A DNA stretch of 64,000 nt from Tetrapyrgos nigripes (lineage: Eukaryota > Basidiomycota > Agaricomycetes > Agaricales > Campanellaceae). Position numbers and translations under genes: made by a program. This document shows positions 59,857-64,000 of the stretch, piece by piece. The DNA is taken from the NCBI GenBank assembly GCA_013368315.1, contig JAACJM010000336.1, positions 1 through 64,000 on the forward strand, given 5' to 3'. Under the pieces are notes generated by a model. It had not been told where the DNA came from. It saw nothing but the letters and a program-made list of their open reading frames with translations, and made no database searches. Within the stretch, counting starts at the first letter, position 1; each line of letters starts with the position of its first letter.

Positions 59857-60656
59857 TTTTGAATTTTAACCTCAATGTGCATTGCAAAGTGCCTCGATGT
59901 AACTGTTAATGGGTCCCTAAGTTGACAAATGGTTCAGTCTGTATCAAATAGTTATCAGTAGTCTTTCTTCTATTGTACCTGTTTGTATCCCTTACGCATA
60001 TACCTAGAATAATGCTTTCTTTTCTGGTTTTTACAACTTTACGAAAATGTGTAATATGTCCTTGTACTGATCACTAAAAAAACAGCCTTGAATCATCGTC
60101 GAAATCGAGCTCAAGAGCCCAACTCCAACTGTTGTTTGTTGATATCTGCCTTTCCTTGGTCTTTCCAGGTCAAATTGTCGTTCCTGAGTCCGACTGAGCA
60201 GGTAGATAAATACGAAATGCGAAATATCGAGGAGTAAACACGTCCGACAGGTCGGTGGCGGGCCAACAACTGGAGCCATTGTAATGGCTCAACAACACAA
60301 CTCATACCTCAAAGGCGAACTACTATGACGACTCAACAATCCATACATAGTACGTACAGCTGCAAAGACCATCGACGTCCATCAGAATTGCGTCTTGAAA
60401 GCCATGCATCTTCAACTATATAACACTACCAACTCAGGACCAGCTTCATCCTTTTAGATACTTTCTAGTGCCTGTCGCATTATGTATCAAAAATGTCGAC
60501 ATTGTAGAAAGATTTGAGACGACTTTGGCCTCATTGCATTGTTGGGATGAACGAATGGGTTGGCGAGCATGAAACTGAGAAGGAGGAACAGAGCGATGCG
60601 TACTACAGACAGTGTGTGCTATTACTTTTCTTAGTATTGAAGTCCTGGCATCTCAA
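59857..60656. other. Intergenic between P7 and NLR F
   Basis: Conserved pre-NLR flank, here carrying the GTGCATTGCAAAGTGCCTCG block that is otherwise present only after P1 (2890). P1 and P7 flanks are thus closest. No gene seen. Confidence 0.5.
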
Positions 60657-61055
60657 AATATATCTTCTTTTCACCTTTGCTTGCTGAATGCTCATTGTCT
60701 TCAAACACTGAGCCAAGACCCCAATTCACTTCATTGCAATTACTCGAGTTTGGTACCACAAGCTTCTCCAAGATGATACCTACCTTGAAGCACGAACCGC
60801 TCAAAATGATGCCGTCAACGGCAAAGGCGCCATCAGCTCAACTGAATAGAAGCATTCGGCAGCCGGCTCGGCGCCGGTTTCAAAACTTTGGGTTTCGCGC
60901 AAGTGATCAAATCCAAGTCACGCGCTCTGGAAACTTTCTGCACCGCGAAGAACTGAACCACCACAACGTTTACAAGGTACGTTGTTTTGATCGATAAAAC
61001 GAATTCTGGGTTTCTGCGCAGTGCTGACTTGAGCTATATAGTGCTATTGTTGAAT
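60657..61055 (+). promoter_or_regulatory. NLR F promoter and leader with uORF
   Basis: AATATATCTTC at about 60657-60667, uORF ATG 60773, donor TACAAG/GTAC at 60976/60977 (204 nt), acceptor TATATAG before TGCTATTG, and the uORF stop two bases before ATG 61056. Confidence 0.42.
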
Positions 61056-64000
61056 ATGCCGAACATCTTCAGCAGACAATCTAAGCCAAAACAGGAGGAC
61101 GCAATTCCTTCTGGCTTTGATGTCAGTCATGCAAAGATTGTCCTATCCACAGCTGCCAGTATCGGAAACATAGCTGGAGTCCCTTATCTTGAGGTAGCTA
61201 CAAAAATAGCATCAAGCATTCTCGACATTGTGGAGGTATGATTTTATGACTTGTATATCAGGAATTCATCGCTGAATCCATTCTGCAAGGCAATGAAGAA
61301 AAATAAGAAAGAGTGCACCAGCATTGCACAGAATGTTGTTGAACTCATTGATGGGATTCAAGAGATTCTTGGGAATGATCCTAAACAGAACGAAATTTTG
61401 ATGAAAAATATTCAGAAATTGGAAAGGTGAAATTGAGACTTGTTATAGTTACTTTTTCATTGCTGAGAAAATGCTTTAGTGAACTCCAGAAGGTGGAACA
61501 TACACTGAAAAAACTCAGTGAACGCAAAGGATATAAAAGGCTCCTTCATGCTACAAGTGATAAAGACCTAATTGCGGAATGCAAAGAAACAATTAACAAC
61601 TGCATGCAAATGTTCAATGTATGTGATGTCAAATGTCTGTTTTTTTACTCACTGTCATTTTCAATAGATCAAAGCAAATGTAGCCATATGGAGAAGTACT
61701 GAAGAAATCAAGAAATCATTGGCAAATATTGCAAAAACTCATGATGAGTCCATTACATATGAGTAAGTTTTCCTTTATCAAAAATTGTGAATCCTAATAT
61801 GAATATCATTAAAGTGATCTTGAGGAAGCTACTCCTGCAATTTCTTCTATCTTCTTTGGCCGAGAAAAATTGGTGGCTGAAGGAGTTGACCACCTGGTTA
61901 ACAATGATCAGGCATTTCTCGCTATCCTTGGAGCAGGAGGAATAGGAAAAACATCCATTGCTTTGCATATAAACAATGCTCCAGAAGTGAAGACCAAATA
62001 TGGAAATGCATCATACTTTCTTCCTTGTGAAGTGTTGCCCAATGCAAAGTTATTGCTTCAAGGACTTATTCAAAGACTGGGTATTGAGGTTGGGCAGAGT
62101 GAAAGTCAACACAAAAAATTGGAAGAATTTTTCAGGTTCAACACTCAATCAATCCTACTGATATTGGATAATTTTGAGACTCCCTGGAACCGTGATCCAT
62201 TGGGTATTGAAAACATTCTGGGAAAGTTAGCTTCATTTGTTCAGATTTCAATGATAGTTACGATGAGAGGATTAAATGGCCCAGGCTCTGTTGAGTGGAA
62301 GACATTGGGATCGGAAGATTCAATCCCACCTCTCACACCTGAATCAGCAATCGAAGTTTTCTCAGCAATTTCTGGAAAGCAAGAACTGAAGAAAAAGGGG
62401 GATAATATTCAAGCAATACTGAAAAAACTTGACTATGTTCCACTTGCTATTACACTCATTGCTAAAAGGGCTAGGACTGTTCCTGTTGAATCACTGCTAA
62501 GAATGTGGGAACAAGGAAAAACGTCAATTCTGGTACAAGGAAACCAAGAAGGGAGATTAACAAGTGTTAATTATTCTATTGAACTGTCTACAAGGCTGCT
62601 GAAGCCACTTGAAGCTGAACTTCTTGCAGTCATATCTTTTCTACCAGATGGGGTCGCAGATTGGGCTGCAAATCTTCCTATGATGTTGTCAGGATGGAAA
62701 CAGTTGGATGAGTCAATTAGCACATTGCTAGAAACCTCTCTAGTTTACAGTCAAAACAAAACCATCAAGACTTTGGCTCCTATACGTGAATATATCAATG
62801 GGACTGGGATGAATATCCAGATAGGAATTGGACTACTAGAATCTTTCTATGTATCCTGGCTTAAACAGCTTTCTGGCACAACACAGGAAAAGCAAGACCA
62901 GATTCAAGCTCATATCCTAAATATTACAAAGATACTCACTAAGCAGGCCAGCTCTCTTACTGAGACACTTGATATTGAAGCTCTGGATATCCTGACTGAT
63001 TTCACAAAGTTTTACCCATTGACACTTGATCTGCTCAATAATATTCTGGATAAATGTGATGGACTTGATCAAAAACACAAAGTTGACCTAGGGCTCTGGA
63101 GGCTGTATATGCTAACTTGGTTGGCGATGTGGCAGGAAGCTGAGACAGAGGCCAAAGAAATGGAACAGAGTATGCAAAATGATCTTAAATCTCATGCAAG
63201 AGTGATGAAAGAGCTTGGAGAAATATATAAATTCCAAGCCAAATACTCTGAAGCCACTGAGATGTTGACCAAAGCCCAAGATCAGTTTGAAGAAATTGGA
63301 GATCAGCTATCAGCTGCAGATTGTCTGCGAAGGCTGGGCGATATCTATCTCTCGCAAAGCAAATACACTGAAGCTGCTGAGTTGTTGACCAAAGCCCAAG
63401 ATCATTTTGAACAAATTGGAGAACAGCTGGGAGCTACTCAGTGTCTCCAAAGCCTGGGAGAAATTTATCGAATGCAAAGCAAAAACACTGAAGCTGCTGA
63501 GATGCTGACTACAGCCAAAGATCACTTTGAACAAATTGGAGATCAGCTGAGCGCTACTCAGTGTCTGCAAAGCCTGGGAGAAATCTATCAAATGCAAAGC
63601 AAATACACTGAAGCTGCTGAGATGCTGACTACAGCCAAAGATCAGTTTGAACAAATTGGACATCAGCTGGGAGTGACTCAGTGTCTGCGAAGTCTGGAGA
63701 CATTTATCAAATGCAAAGCAAATACATTGAGGCTGCTGAGATGCTGACTACAGCCAAAGATCAGTTTGAACAAATTGGAGATCAGCTGGGAGCTGCTCAA
63801 TGTCTAGGAAGCCTGGGCATGATTCATGACAAGCAGGCCAATTATACTCAGGCTGTTGCAGTGCTACTTATGGCTAAAGCTCAGTTTGAAAAGATTGGGA
63901 ACCCAAATGAAGTTGCAGACTGTATGTATCGCCTGGGGATATCCTACCGAAAGCAAGGACTATATGAAAATGCAAAATCTGCCCTTGCAGATGCAATCTT
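61056..64000 (+). pseudogene. NLR F: MLKL-like/NB-ARC/TPR gene, cut by window end, with frameshift
   Basis: Exons 61056-61235, 61290-61426, 61480-61618, 61668-61762 and 61815 onward past the window edge. Type I head and type I switch, closest to NLR A: P-loop GAGGIGKT 223-230, LLILDN, VTMRGLNGPGSVEW, DYVPLAI, VISFLPDGVADW. TPR units begin at residue 651 (63214) and run to the edge. Near 63696 CTGGGAGAC has become CTGGAGAC, a 1-base loss in a G-run, so the frame ends at 63747 with a short foreign tail. The original frame continues uninterrupted to 64000 (AANTL... region, then AKAQFEKIGNPNEVADCMY). True mutation and homopolymer error are both possible. Confidence 0.82.
63214..64000 (+). repeat. 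TPR-coding 120-bp tandem array in NLR F (at least 6.5 units, truncated by window)
   Basis: Units at 63214, 63334, 63454, 63574, 63694, 63813 and 63933 (119-bp step across the frameshift). Units read LGEIYKFQAKYSEATEM, LGDIYLSQSKYTEAAEL, LGEIYRMQSKNTEAAEM and so on; the seventh is the QGLYENAKSAL cap unit. Confidence 0.85.

Noticed and set aside
1..64000. tRNA, rRNA or other structured RNA genes
   Set aside because: No cloverleaf-like or rRNA-like segment was recognised by eye. A covariance-model scan would be needed to exclude them fully.

Overview
The window looks like a filamentous fungus, most probably an Agaricomycete basidiomycete. Genes carry short introns (50-65 nt, GT...AG), and the main gene family joins a small helical N-terminal domain of the MLKL/HeLo type to an NB-ARC switch and a C-terminal TPR array, an architecture typical of mushroom-forming fungi. 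I see no rRNA, tRNA, CRISPR or bacterial operon structure.

Layout: the whole 64 kb is one tandem segmental array. The repeating module has three parts: (i) one or two minus-strand copies of a CCC1/VIT1-family vacuolar iron/manganese transporter gene ('V' copies, in two subtypes a and b); (ii) a plus-strand 5'-truncated fragment of a DNA polymerase X gene (Pol lambda/Pol4-like palm and thumb, 'P' copies); (iii) a plus-strand five-exon NLR-like gene ('NLR A-F'). NLR start codons lie at 8237, 17090, 26654, 38325, 50025 and 61056, giving module periods of about 8.9, 9.6, 11.7, 11.7 and 11.0 kb. The first module (1-3290) has V and P but no NLR. The sixth NLR runs off the right edge.

The NLR genes are the functional core. 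A, C and E are open from ATG to stop after splicing (981, 987 and 988 codons). B has an in-frame TAA just after the nucleotide-binding subdomain. D and F carry single-base frameshifts in the TPR array. Each protein has an MLKL-like helical head spread over four small exons, a P-loop NTPase with winged-helix-like region in the large fifth exon, and 7 or 8 repeats of 40 residues whose DNA is nearly identical (120 bp period). Two sequence lineages exist for the N-terminus and two for the central switch, and they occur in three of four possible combinations, so the paralogs are recombinational mosaics. This fits a self/non-self recognition or innate-immunity locus that diversifies by unequal exchange and gene conversion.

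The transporter and polymerase copies look like co-amplified passengers. Nearly every V copy has a frameshift, stop or lost splice site, and all seven P copies lack the catalytic N-terminal half and the third catalytic Asp. Other elements are a 587-bp hAT-like non-autonomous transposon with perfect 8-bp target duplication (22358-22944), a 23-bp minisatellite (57316-57425), G-rich tracts downstream of NLR genes, and a conserved NLR leader with a predicted intron and upstream ORF. Modules D and E are near-identical over about 5.6 kb but differ by many single-base homopolymer changes, so some apparent frameshifts could be sequencing errors.
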